From Branchinecta lynchi (taxonomy: Eukaryota > Arthropoda > Branchiopoda > Anostraca > Branchinectidae), in contig JAKZAP010000014.1 of NCBI GenBank assembly GCA_023053575.1, positions 22,780,938 through 22,844,937 on the forward strand: a DNA stretch of 64,000 bases, given 5' to 3'. The position numbers and the translations under genes are program-made. Below the pieces are notes generated by a model. That model ran no database searches, was not told the origin of the DNA, and was given only the letters and a program-made list of their open reading frames with translations. How positions within the stretch are numbered: position 1 is the first letter of the stretch; each line of letters starts with the position of its first letter. Below, one piece after another: positions 1 to 11,000 of this stretch.

Positions 1-1175
1 ACAATCACAAGTCCTAGACACATCGTTGACACAACTGGACGGGATTCGGGCACTGTCAGGGAGTTGGGGGGGGGGGATTTTGGTTATCCAGAGAGTTCGG
101 TAATTCATGATGGAATAAGATGATGAAACTCGGCAGGAATATGAGGGATCCGAATAAACAGACTTTAGAATAGTCGTTTGCACGATCCAAACATCGTGGG
201 GGAGGGGATTGGAGGGATGGGGAATCGAGAATCTAGTGGCATTTATAATTTTTGAACGGGCGATCGGATTTGAATGAAATTGGCATGTGGAAAGAGCTGT
301 TGTCTTAGATGTTCCATGTGAAGTCCGGACCGGATCCGATACGGGGGGGGGGGAGGTTTGAAGGTGTACCGGAATTTTTGTGAAACGCTTAGTGTCGAGG
401 GATCGGTATTGAATTTGTTGGGAAGAAGACTCATAAGCATTAGATACGTTTTTGTCGGAACCAGATCATAGTACAGCTCTTTGGGGGGAGTTAAAGTGGA
501 TTTCCTGGAATTCCGGTGATCGCGAGATAGGATACTTCCAAGGACGATAAAGCTAGGCAGGCATATTAGTGACCCAAACAAATACAGTTAATTTTTCGGG
601 GAGCCGAGGGAGGGGGAATCTGGAAATTACTGACTTCCGTTGGTTGCGAAAAAATGGTCTGATTCAAGTGAAACTTTGTGAGTGATAAGAACTGATCACC
701 TAGATATGCAAAGCTTGTGTTCGAACCCATGCGGCCATGGTTGGGGGAGCTCGGAGGGGGGGGGGGGGGCAGAAACTTTGTGACATGCACAAGAACCAAA
801 CGGATGGGCAGAATGGAATGTAACTTGGACAGTACCAAGTTTGTGCGGCCTAGATTTGTCATTTAAAGTCGGAACCGGGTCCAACCAAGATGGGAGGAGG
901 ATTAAATGGGAACCGGACAGACATGCTCCGATTCGAGTCAAACTTGATGAAGGGAGGAAAAGATGTTAGTATTGTCCGAGTCGTATTCGTTCGCACTAAG
1001 GGGGAGTCCCGGAAATGATGTGGCTCGCATAGCGGGTAAACGAGTGTAAAACGACAGGATCCGAGCACGGTGGGGAGGAGTATCGGAATTCCCGGAAAAA
1101 TGCTCAAATTCACTTTCTCGCTTCTCAGACCACCTACTCGTAACAAGGACCATATGAGCTCGTAGCTCTTGTTGT
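1..1175 (+). mobile_element. Family A Helentron-like element, 3' part
   Basis: The stretch is made of degenerate tandem modules of roughly 140 bp. Each carries a GATGAAACTTGG-like box, a GGACCGGATCCGG-like box and a G-tract. It ends at about 1143-1175 with the family 3' terminus: a CCATATGAGCTC segment, a hairpin of GAGCTC and GAGCTC-complementary bases (GAGCTCGTAGCTC), then TTGTT. The 5' end lies outside the window. All open frames here are proline-rich accidents of the G-tracts. Assignment to Helentron-like elements is inferred from the complete copies at 7857-10127 and 61545-62458. Confidence 0.7.
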
Positions 1176-1654
1176 TAGAAAGCCTGGAAATGTTCCTACT
1201 TTCTGGACCTGCTTATGGTCAGTGGTATGGGGTGAGAGGGGGTTGGGGGAATCACAGTCTTGAGTGAGTTCCTCAGTCGTGGCCTGACACAGACGAAAAT
1301 CTATAGAAACAATTTAACATGCTCAGTACCTTATTTTTCACCTTCTTTTTTTTATTTTTCACAATTTTTCAAACATTTTTGGCGAAATATTTGCCATTTT
1401 CTCAAGGTAAAATTATGGTATTGAAACTTTACATCTAAACGGGTGCATATCCAAAATTTTTCCGATCTTTCTACAAGTTTACAGAATCCTAGAAATTGAA
1501 AATTCGAGCTTAAAATTATTTGTATCTATTGAATAGAAAGGATTACTTACAAAGAGTAACACTAAAGGGCAGCATATAAAGATGATTAGCCAGCTACTAG
1601 GCGTCGTTTTTTAGAAACCCGCTTGGACAATATAGTGCCAGGCACGGTTACAGT
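1176..1654. other. Intergenic, no gene; start of a family E repeat
   Basis: No coding exon or RNA gene was seen. From about 1575 the text (CAGCTACTAGGCGTCG and following) matches the copy at 59925-60240, so a family E interspersed repeat starts here. It is interrupted at 1655 by a hAT-like element and appears to resume at 4016. Confidence 0.5.
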
Positions 1655-4015
1655 CAGGGGTGGCCCGAAGCACTCAGGCCAGGGGGGGTGAGACCCCTCA
1701 TTTCAACGACTCGTGCATCGTAATATACGACTCGCAGGTACCAACAAAAATGAACTGTTGCGACTATGCGGCAATGGCGCACATTCGCCACCAATAAATA
1801 ATAAAGCCGGTGTAAAACTAGCTGCAATGCATCAGCTGAAATTATTCTTGTAATCAAAATCTTTGTATACATACCTTCATAGCCTCAGCTTTACATTTCA
1901 ACTTTCGCATAAGAGGAAAGCTTTCAACGCCTGTACACGGGACAAATTAAAGCAAGCGCCGCAGGCGAATTTTTATTAATCTGCCTCCGTCTAGAAAGGT
2001 TCTAGCCAGCCTTTAATGTGTTTCAAATTTAAAAAGTTCCAAGCCTAATCGCCAAGTAAATGACACACCATTCCTCTAAGTAGAGAATACTATGAAATGT
2101 GCCACAGGCGAAATTTTGTGAAACGCCGAGGAGGAGACCGTCTTTTTGCAATCCCATTGAAAAGAAAAAAAACAGCTTTGAAATAACAAATCTGGCCGTC
2201 GAAAAAAGTGACAAAATAGTGGCCACAGAAAACAAAGTAGATTTGTTCCGTATTAAAGCAAAAAAAGTAATTCCTGAAAAAAAACCTGATTTATGGACGT
2301 AAGCCGAGGAGCAGAGCGTCATTTTCGATCCCAATGCAAAATTAAGAATAGCTATAAAATCACGCCTCTGTCCATCGAAAAAGTGACAAAATAAAACCCA
2401 TAGAAAAGAAAGTAGATTTGCTCCGAACTAATAGCAAAAAAAGTAATTTTCACGTTTAGAACACACTTCCTCAGAAACGAAACGAGGAAAACAGATTTGC
2501 CAGTGCGTTAAAAAAAAAATCCGGATTTACAGACGTAACGAACTTTTGGTCTTGGCCTGACAGGAGTTTACAGATATAGAAAAAGACGCCAGGTTTGCCG
2601 ACGAGACTTGAGTCGCGTTTTTTTCCGGGTGATTTGATTTACTTTTGTTTCATAATGAAAGTACCGTGTACCGTTTTATTTATCACTCGACACACTGTAC
2701 TTTCATGCCGAAAACTAAAGCAGGTAAAGCTACAGTGAGCTACATCTGAAGAATTGCAACTTAAAACTGGTTTGCAGAATTTGATTCTACGAGACAGAAG
2801 ATGCTATATACACAGCAAATGAAGACGACAAGTTTGCTTTTAGAATATCTTAAACATAAAAGAGATCATTTTCGAGTTGTATGAGTGTCCTGAATTTTAC
2901 GAAGTCTTTTCAGATGTGCTTTAACACTAGCATACAGGGGCGTCACGTAGGAGGGGGGTGGATGCACCCCCCCTCCCAGATGTTGTCGGCTAGCCGGTAA
3001 AAAATAGATTTATCGCGATTTTTCGTAAAAAGAATCGATTTTTTGGGGAAACAGTCGATTTTTCTTAAAAACGGTCGGTTTTCTTTAAATCAGTCGATTT
3101 TTCCGCAAAAAAAGACGGTAAAAATTACCAGCCAGTCGGTAAATACCTTGCTCCTCCCATATTTGATAGTGCTATGATCAGCAGTCAGCAGTGATACATA
3201 CGATTCGCAGTCAGCTTTGGCTGAAGGAATATTTTTGCTCCTCTCCCCCCCTCCCAAACATTTTGATAGTAAAGCCTCTGCTAGCATAGGCCAAAAATGT
3301 ACCTCCCGACTAGAACGAGCTATTCCAGCGTCTGCAGAACCCCTCCTGTCCTGGGAAACGAATTTCGGGTGTGTATTAAAATCCTCCTTGTCCTTTTCAA
3401 GCGTTGTTCCTACCTCAACCTCTCTTTGTAATCGATATTTTTCGATTTGTTCTGGCACACTTCTTTCCCGGGTCTCCTGTCATTTGATTTCTGATGGCTT
3501 TTCCATTCTTTTTAAAAATTCTATTCCTTCTTTTTTCACTTATAGCCAAAGATGACCAAAAATCAATGCACATAACCTTGTCTCTCGCTTTTGGTCTATA
3601 AGCTATTTCAATGTTACCAGTCAGACTTCACTTTAACAACTAACCTATTGTAATTTTGACAGGCTAAAATCTGAAACACCGAAGTTAGGCAGGTCCAGAT
3701 CCCATGGGAGTAGAACTTTGGAACAGGTAGCCGCATTGCTGCCCCCATGAATCATGTCTTTGACCTATCGGGCTACAAAACCTGGTTTAAACGACTCCTT
3801 CGGGGTCTGGCTTACGACTGAAGCTGTGCAGAGACAAATAAAATTTAAACGACTCGGATTATTTTTTTTATTAAAATGAATGTCCGGGACCTCGGCGAGG
3901 CCAAAATAAACGACTGATACAACTTAGCAAAAGGCCAAAATAAACGACTGATACGACTTAACAGAAGGCAGGGGGGGGAGTCACCCCCCCTAACCCCCCC
4001 TTCGGGCCACCCCTG
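1655..4015. mobile_element. hAT-like DNA transposon, non-autonomous, 2.36 kb, with 8-bp target duplication
   Basis: The ends are a perfect 16-bp inverted repeat, CAGGGGTGGCCCGAAG at 1655-1670 and its complement at 4000-4015. The element is flanked on both sides by the 8-bp direct repeat GTTACAGT (1647-1654 and 4016-4023). An 8-bp duplication together with a CAG...CTG terminus is the signature of hAT transposition. G- and C-tracts lie just inside both ends, and a near-duplicate AATAAACGACTGATAC segment occurs twice near 3905-3955. No transposase could be recognised. A second hAT-like element is nested at 2935-3280, and fragments resembling family E lie at about 1935-2500. Confidence 0.85.
2935..3280. 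mobile_element. hAT-like MITE, family H copy 1, nested
   Basis: A 346-bp element starts CAGGGGCGTCAC and ends AAAGCCTCTG. It is flanked by the exact 8-bp duplication CTAGCATA (2927-2934 and 3281-3288). Its core carries short direct repeats of about 20 bp around the text AGTCGATTTTTC, bounded by GTCGGTAAA motifs. Related copies are at 39749-40105 and, in the opposite orientation, at 54496-54814. It lies inside the larger hAT-like element, so it inserted later. Confidence 0.85.
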
Positions 4016-4823
4016 GTTACAGTAGCAGCTTCTATTTATTGTACCCAAGGCAGAAAATTGAGTGCCGCAGTCTGACATTTTCTATATCCAATTTTTTTTC
4101 TTCTCTAGGCTAAAATTTAACTGATTCTCATACAAATTCTTTCTTTTATTGTGGATTAAACACCAAAATTCCTCCAGAACAGAGTAGAGTGATGTCTCGG
4201 CAGCAGCAGCCACTGCAGACTAGTCAATAGGCTACTAACCACAATTACATAAAGTGGCCACTGCAGGGGAGATTTGTTTTAAGTTGGCTTTTTTCTGCTG
4301 AATTGGACTATTTCCATGCAGTTTCTAGCATTTAATGTTTCTCAAATCCCAATCCTGAAACTGGCTTAAAACCAAAATTAAATGACGCGCCATTCCAAAA
4401 ATAGAGAATAGTATGAAAAGCGCAGCAAGCACAATTTTCGAAACATTTATGATTAGAGTGCGTTTTCGGGATCCAAAATAAAAGTAAGGACTATTCAGTC
4501 CTTTTGTCTGCGACCAATGCTTCACTCGACCTCGTCGAGTATCAAGGTTTGTGTCAACTAACGAACCCTGTCAATTATACCGAATTCCGATCATTATACC
4601 GAACAGATTTGTACCGATAGCCTATTTGGCATTCTGTAAAACTACCGAATACCCGTAATTCTACCGAATACTTCTAGTTCTGAAGAATACCGAATACGTC
4701 CCAAATTTTCCGAATCTCAAAAAGCTGGGAGGGGGGGGGGTGCGTGCCATGCAACGCCCCTGAGTATGGCATATATCACTGATATACCATGTACTGTTCT
4801 TCTAGATTTTCTCAAGCTGCCAG
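4016..4823. repeat. Family E remainder and TACCGAAT-rich repeat upstream of RNF111
   Basis: From 4016 the interrupted family E repeat continues, with text similar to 46900-47160 and 60060-60140. Positions 4560-4720 contain several TACCGAATAC-like motifs related to the array at 47950-48880. A G-run and a CAACGCCCCTG end follow at about 4725-4755, resembling another hAT-type terminus whose partner I did not find. No 5' untranslated exon of RNF111 could be placed. Confidence 0.45.
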
Positions 4824-5013
4824 GCTATGGAAGGGAGTTCCAGTGGCGGGTGTTCAACTGCTGAGCATGTGGTGACGTCCCTTGACAGGAAGAGACCGAG
4901 TGAAGATCAGCCAGGAATCCAAGGAAGGAGGACCAAGAGTAGGAAAGATCACCTTTGGGATGTCCCTGGTCCTAGCTCAACAGCAGATAACATAGTTGTC
5001 GATTCTGACACAG
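4824..5013 (+). CDS. RNF111: RNF111 coding exon 1 (start codon)
   Basis: The acceptor CTGCCAG ends at 4823 and the ATG is at 4827, so a 5' untranslated exon probably lies further upstream. The exon encodes residues 1-62 and ends one base into the next codon at the donor CAG|GTAATC. The peptide is basic in the middle ([12 protein letters not shown]) and then reads NIVVDSD, a possible additional SUMO-interacting motif at residues 55-61. Confidence 0.82.
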
Positions 5014-8000
5014 GTAATCCTAAAGTTTTTTACTAAGCTCGGTTTCATATTCTGAATAGCTACAACATATTACTACCAAGGATTACGAACTGATGAAACA
5101 CCTCAGCAGCTACTAGGGGTTCAGCCAAAACCCGAGAGGAACCAACCAACCCTGAATTGCACTAGATAGAGGCTACCTATGAACCATGTTGGACTGGGCA
5201 AGAAAAGTGAAGAAGCTATTCATTAAACCATGATGAGATTATTCAGAAATTCAGTGAACTTACTCTATCCAGTGGAGTAGAAGGAAATGGCCAGCACTGC
5301 TAGTTGTCCGACAGTTTCCGATCTGGAGAAAGAGAAAGGACTCACTAGAAGAGGTAGCTTAACATTCCGCGGTAATATTGCACAAGTCTTTTCACCAGTT
5401 TTGGATAGGCTGTGACTGCTAGCGATGCGTGATTGGTCCGATTCTCCCACATTCTAAAGGACCCGTCTTGTCTGTAATGCCAATGCAACCCACTTTCCCA
5501 ATTGCATTCATTAATTCTTAAGCCGGGAAACGCAAATTTTATAGAATAGAATAGTGTTTATTTAGCCTCCATGGGCCATACACAGATTTTTATACACACG
5601 GCATACAAATATATTAATACACTGAAAACATAATGCTCCTAGGGCACATACATAAACTATCTTCTAGTTAAATTTCCACTCACATAATCTACCACCGTTT
5701 TAATAACGTTGTCTTTAGTCGATGTCAATATACCAGGGAAGAGCAACCCTCCCCCAAAGGGGGAGGGGAGACTCCTGGCACTGCTTATATCCTAAGCCCG
5801 CTAACGATACCTGACTAATCTTTGAACTTGCCACTATTCTATTTTCCATGCACAATATGCTCCCCACGAATGTTTGCGTATCATGCTGTAGATGTGTAAA
5901 ACCGGTTATCTGAATTTTGCCGAGTCAGGCTAGAAGTCAGTGAGCCTTGGAAGAGGCTTAAAATAGCCAAAGCCGTGGATAATAACAGAGCCTAGTTTCA
6001 CAGTATTTAAATAGTTGTATTGAAACACATACAGTAAATAGTGCGAGGTGTGCTTTAATGGAAAGATAGTTTTATAAGCACCTCATAAAAATATTTCGGG
6101 TATTCTAGAAATCGGAGCATCTGTTGACATCTCAAGCAGCCAGCAATCCTTCGGGAGTATTTCAGAGTCTTCGAGTGACGACGTTTCAGAAGTGATAGCA
6201 ATTAAGGTTAGTCCTCACACTATTTTGCCGATAGAGTTGGTTCAGTAATCATCCCACGATGACTGCAAAAACGACTTTACACCATGGTATCAAATACCAT
6301 GGTCATGGGCGTTCAAAGCCTTGCGTCATGGGGGAGGGGGGGGGGGGGAGGGCGAATCTGGTGTAAGTTGCCTTAAGAAGCTCCAATGTAAAAAGTTGCA
6401 AAGTATGTACACAATCAAGTCTAAAGAGAAAATTTGGCGCGTTTTCACGCTTTTCCACTTCTGTTTTTATGGCACTTGCCCTTTGGCCAAGGACCAAAGG
6501 GCTTCTGTCGGTCGGTCTGTCCTGGTTTTGCTAGTTCGGGCACTTCCACATAAGCCAAGACGATGAAACACCAAACACCAAATGAATAAGTTAGAAATAG
6601 CCTGTTCCCGATCCTAGCATCCTAGGGGGAGTGGAGGGAGGGGGAATCCGGAATCTTGAGGTATTGATGACTTTCGAACGGGTGATCGGATCGTAATGAA
6701 ACTTGACATTTGGAAAGACCCCGTATCTCAGACGACCCATCTCAAATCCGGACCGGATCCGGTGACTTTGGGGGGAGCCAGACATCTTGGTAAAAGCTTA
6801 GAGTGGAGGGATCGAGATGAAACTTGGTGGGAAGAATAAGCACAAGTCCTAAATACATAGTTTGACATAACCGGACCAGATTCGGGCACTGTGGGGGAGT
6901 TGGGGAGGGGGAGGGGGGGGGGGGGCTCTGGAATCTGGTGATCCCGTGAGTTCGGTACTTCCTGATGTGCTAGGACGATGAAACTTGGGAGGATATCAGG
7001 GACCCGAACTGGCTGACTTGAGAATAGTCATTTACCTGATCCAACCATCATAGGGGGAGTGGAGGGATGGGAGCACGGATTTAGTGCCATGCATAACCTT
7101 TGAACGGTTATTGGAGTTGAATGAAACTTGGCAAGTGGAAAGAGCTATCGTCTCAGATGTTCCACGTCAAGCCCTGATCGGGATCCGATACCTGTGGGGG
7201 GGGGGAGGGAATTGGATTGGGGCACCGGAAATCTCGTGAGTCTTGAGTCGAGGTAATGGGATGGAACTTGGTGGGAAGAAAAAGCATTAGCCCTAGATAC
7301 GTAACTGACAAAACCAGATCGAATCGGGGCTCTATGGGGGAGTTGGAGGCTGTTTCCAGGAATTCCGGTGATCGCCAGTTAGGATAGTTCCAGATATTCT
7401 AAGGACCGATGAACTTTGCAGGCGTATTAGTGACTTAATGACCAGACATAATGCCCTAGGAATACTCGTTTTCCAGGATCCGACCATCTTTGGGGAGTTG
7501 AGGGAAGGGGAATCCGGAAATCAGTGGCTTCCGTAAGCTGCGAACAGGTGGTCCGATTCGAGTGAAACTTTATGGGTGATAAGAACTGATCACCTAGACA
7601 AGCAAAACATGCGGCCACGGTTGGAAGAGTTGGAGGAGGGGGGGGGGGGGTTAACATCCACAAAATCAATGGGATCGACAGAAACGGATGCAAGTTGGAC
7701 AGTACCGAGTTTATTCGGCCTTGATTTGTTATTTGGCGTCTGGATCGAATCCGGATGGGTATAGGGGAGGGTGGGAGGTGAAGCTGGAATCCGAAACTTG
7801 AATATAATCGTGCTGGAAAAACAGCGTCTGTGTCAAAAATTAAATCTCAGGACTAGTTTTTATGGCACTTGAGCTTACTCAAGTGCCATATAGCGATTGT
7901 AATTTCTGTCCGTCAGTCGGTCTGTCGGTCCCGGTTTTGCTAGTTCGGGCACTTCCAGAAAAGCTAGGACGATGAAACTTGGCAGGCATATCAGGAACTG

Positions 8001-11000
8001 GACCAGATTAAATTAGAAATTGTCGCTTCCTCGATCCGACCATCTGGAGGGGAGTGGAGGGAGGGGGAATCCGGAAAAAATAGGAAAAATGATATATTTT
8101 TAGCTTACGAACGGGTGATCGGATCTTAATGAAACTTGATATATGGAAGGACTTCGTGTCTCAGACCCTCCATTTTAAATCCAGACCGGATCCGGTGACA
8201 CTGGGGGGAGTTGGAGGGGGAAACCGGAAATCTTGGAAAACACTTAGAGTGGAGGGATCCGGATGAAACTTGGTGGAAAGTACAAGCAAAAGTCCTAAAT
8301 ATGTGACTGATATAACCGGAACGGATCCGCTCACTTTGGGGGAGTTGGGGGGGGGGGGAGAAGTCCGAATTTGTAGTGATCCGGCGAGTTCCATGCTTCC
8401 TGCTGTGCAGGGACGATAGAAATTGACAGGCATGTCTGGGACCCGACCAGATTAAATAGGAAATCGTCAATTCCCCGATTCGACAATCTGGGGGGGGGGG
8501 GGGGGTGGAGGGAGGGTGAAGCCAAAATTTGAGGTATTTTTAGCTTGCGAACGGGTGATCGGATCTTGATGAAAATTGATATTTAGGATGACCTCGTGTC
8601 TCAGGCATCTCACTTTAAATCCGGGCCGGATCCGATGACACTGGGGGGAGTTGAAGGAGGGAACCGGAAATTTTGAGAAACGCTTAAAGTGGAGGGATCG
8701 GGATGAAACTTGGTGGGAAAAACAAGCACAGGTCCTAGACACGTCATTGACATAACCGGACCGGATCAGGGCACTGTGGGGGAGTTGGGGTGGGGGTCCG
8801 GATTTCTAGCGATCCCGCGAGTTCGGCATACTTCCTGATGTCCTAGGGCGATGAAACTTGGCAGGTATGTCAGGGATCCAAACAGATTGACTTGAGAACA
8901 GCCGTTTCCCCGACCCGACCATCGTGGGGGGAGTGGGTGGATGGGGAGTCCGGAATCTAGTAGCGTGCATAACTTTTGAACGGGTGATCGGATTTGAATG
9001 AAACTTGTCTGGTGAGCTATCGCCCCGGACGTTCAGTGTCACGTCTGGGTCGGGTCCGATACCTGTGAGGATGGGGGGGGGGGGGTGGAAAACTCAAGAA
9101 ACTCTAAAAGCAGAGGGATTGGGACGAAACTTAATGGATGGAACAAGCATTGGGCCTAGATGAAATTGACCATGCCAGATGGTTTCGGGGCTCTGTGGGG
9201 GGAGTTGGAGGGGGTTTCCTGGAACTCCGGTAGTCGTGAGTTAGAATAGTTCCAGATGTAAGACGACAACGAAACTTTGCAGGCATATTAGCGACCCGAA
9301 TTATCTTGACTTAGAACCTGACACAACATACCCCCGGAAACTTCCGTTCCTAGATCCGAGCATTTTTTGGGGAGCAAGAAAAGAGAAATATGGAAATTGA
9401 CTTCTATAAATTGCGAACGAGTGGTCTGATTCGAGTGAAACTTCATGGGTGATACGAATCGACGGCCTCGACATGTAAAACATGCGTTAGAACCATATGC
9501 GACCACGATTAGGGGAATTGGGGGTGGGGGGACCTTTGACATGCACAAAAACCAAACGGATGGACCGAATGAGATGCAAATTCGACAGTGCCGATTTGTT
9601 ATTTGGCGTCCGGGACGGATTCGGCCAAGGTAGGGGGGGTACTGGAAACTTGCAGATAGGCTATGCTCCAATTTCAGTCAAACTTGATGGACAGGAACAG
9701 GGAATTAAGAGATAGGGGCCCGGACCGGCTCCGACAACGTTGGTGGGAGGGGGGGGGGGGGGTACCGGAACTTTCCAAAAATGCTCAGATTCGAGTGAAA
9801 CTTGATAGATGGTATAAACGAAGAAGCTTTAGGTGGTTGATTTTTTTTTATTCCGAACCAGATTCGGCCACGGTAGGTGGAGATAGAGTGTAGCACGTCT
9901 AAGGATCAAACAAATGGATTTATTGGGATGAAAGTTTGAACAGTCATGTGCATTTGCTACAGACAATCGAGACGATGCCGGAACTGCTCAGAAATGAGTG
10001 AAACTAAATATCCTATTTCTATTTCCGAACCGCATTTTTGGATGGCGGGTGTATTTTGTGACGTTCTCATCTACTTTCTTGTACAGCCTACTCGTACAAG
10101 TGCCATATGAGCTCGTAGCTCTTGTTTCATTTTAGTGGTGTTTGAAGACAATTTACTTTAATAAGATATTTATAGTCGGTAGAAGCTTCAATTATTTATT
10201 ACAGGTTTGTTTCCTTCCCCGAAGTTGAACCAGAGGATTGACAGCCTGGCGAGGACCCTTGCTAAGAAGGGCCGAAATTTCGCTGATGAAGAATCGCAGC
10301 TGACGTATCCGTTGTAAACATTGTTTGAATAAACTGCAGATAGGCTATGCTCCGAATCCAGTCAAACTTAATGAACGGGAATAGGACATGTGAGACATGC
10401 GACTTTTATGGGTCTGAGTCGTATTAAGCCACAGCAAGGGGAGTTGGAAGGGGAGTCCGGGAAATGGTGTGGCTCGTATAGGGGTCAAACAAGTGGAGCG
10501 GTTCGAATGAAACTTGGAGCGTAGCGAGATCACGTATGCCATAGGTGACATATTTTAGGGTTCGAACTGGATCCAACCACGGTGGGGGAGATGGGAGAGT
10601 TACCGAAAGTTCCCGAAAACGCTCAGATTTCAATGAAACTTAATAGGCGGTAAGAGAAAATACTTAAGATAATCAATTTAGGACTCCTAATCAGATTTGG
10701 CCACGGAAGGGGGAGTTGGAGGTGGTACCGGAAATCGTGTGGCACGTCTAGGGACCGAATGAGTGGATCTACTGGGTTGAAACTTGGAAGGTAGAATACT
10801 TGTTTTGCCCTAGATGATCCGAGGCGATGCCGGTAATGCTCAGACTTGAGTAAAACTAGATATCCTGTTTATGGGTCCGAATCGCATTTTTGGATGCCAG
10901 GGTATTTTGTGACGTTCTCATCTTCTTTCCTCTACCACCTACTCGTATCAAGTGCCATATGAGCTCCCAGCTCTTGTTTTTTTTAGGGGTACACTTCACT

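Noticed and set aside
3090..3555. Overlapping 112- and 122-codon frames on opposite strands as a hAT transposase remnant
   Set aside because: Neither strand shows a recognisable transposase motif, and part lies within the nested family H element.
243..9900. Many 60-130-codon frames with PPPPPP or GGGG runs
   Set aside because: They are readings through G-tracts of family A modules on both strands and in several frames, with no conserved domain. They are repeat artefacts, not genes.
10250..10310. Hammerhead ribozyme in family C (CTGACGA, CCCTT/AAGGG stem, GAAA)
   Set aside because: Core-like words and stem II are present, but stems I and III do not close in any copy. The bases before CTGACGA and after the expected cleavage site do not pair, and one copy has GAAC. 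The resemblance is probably superficial.
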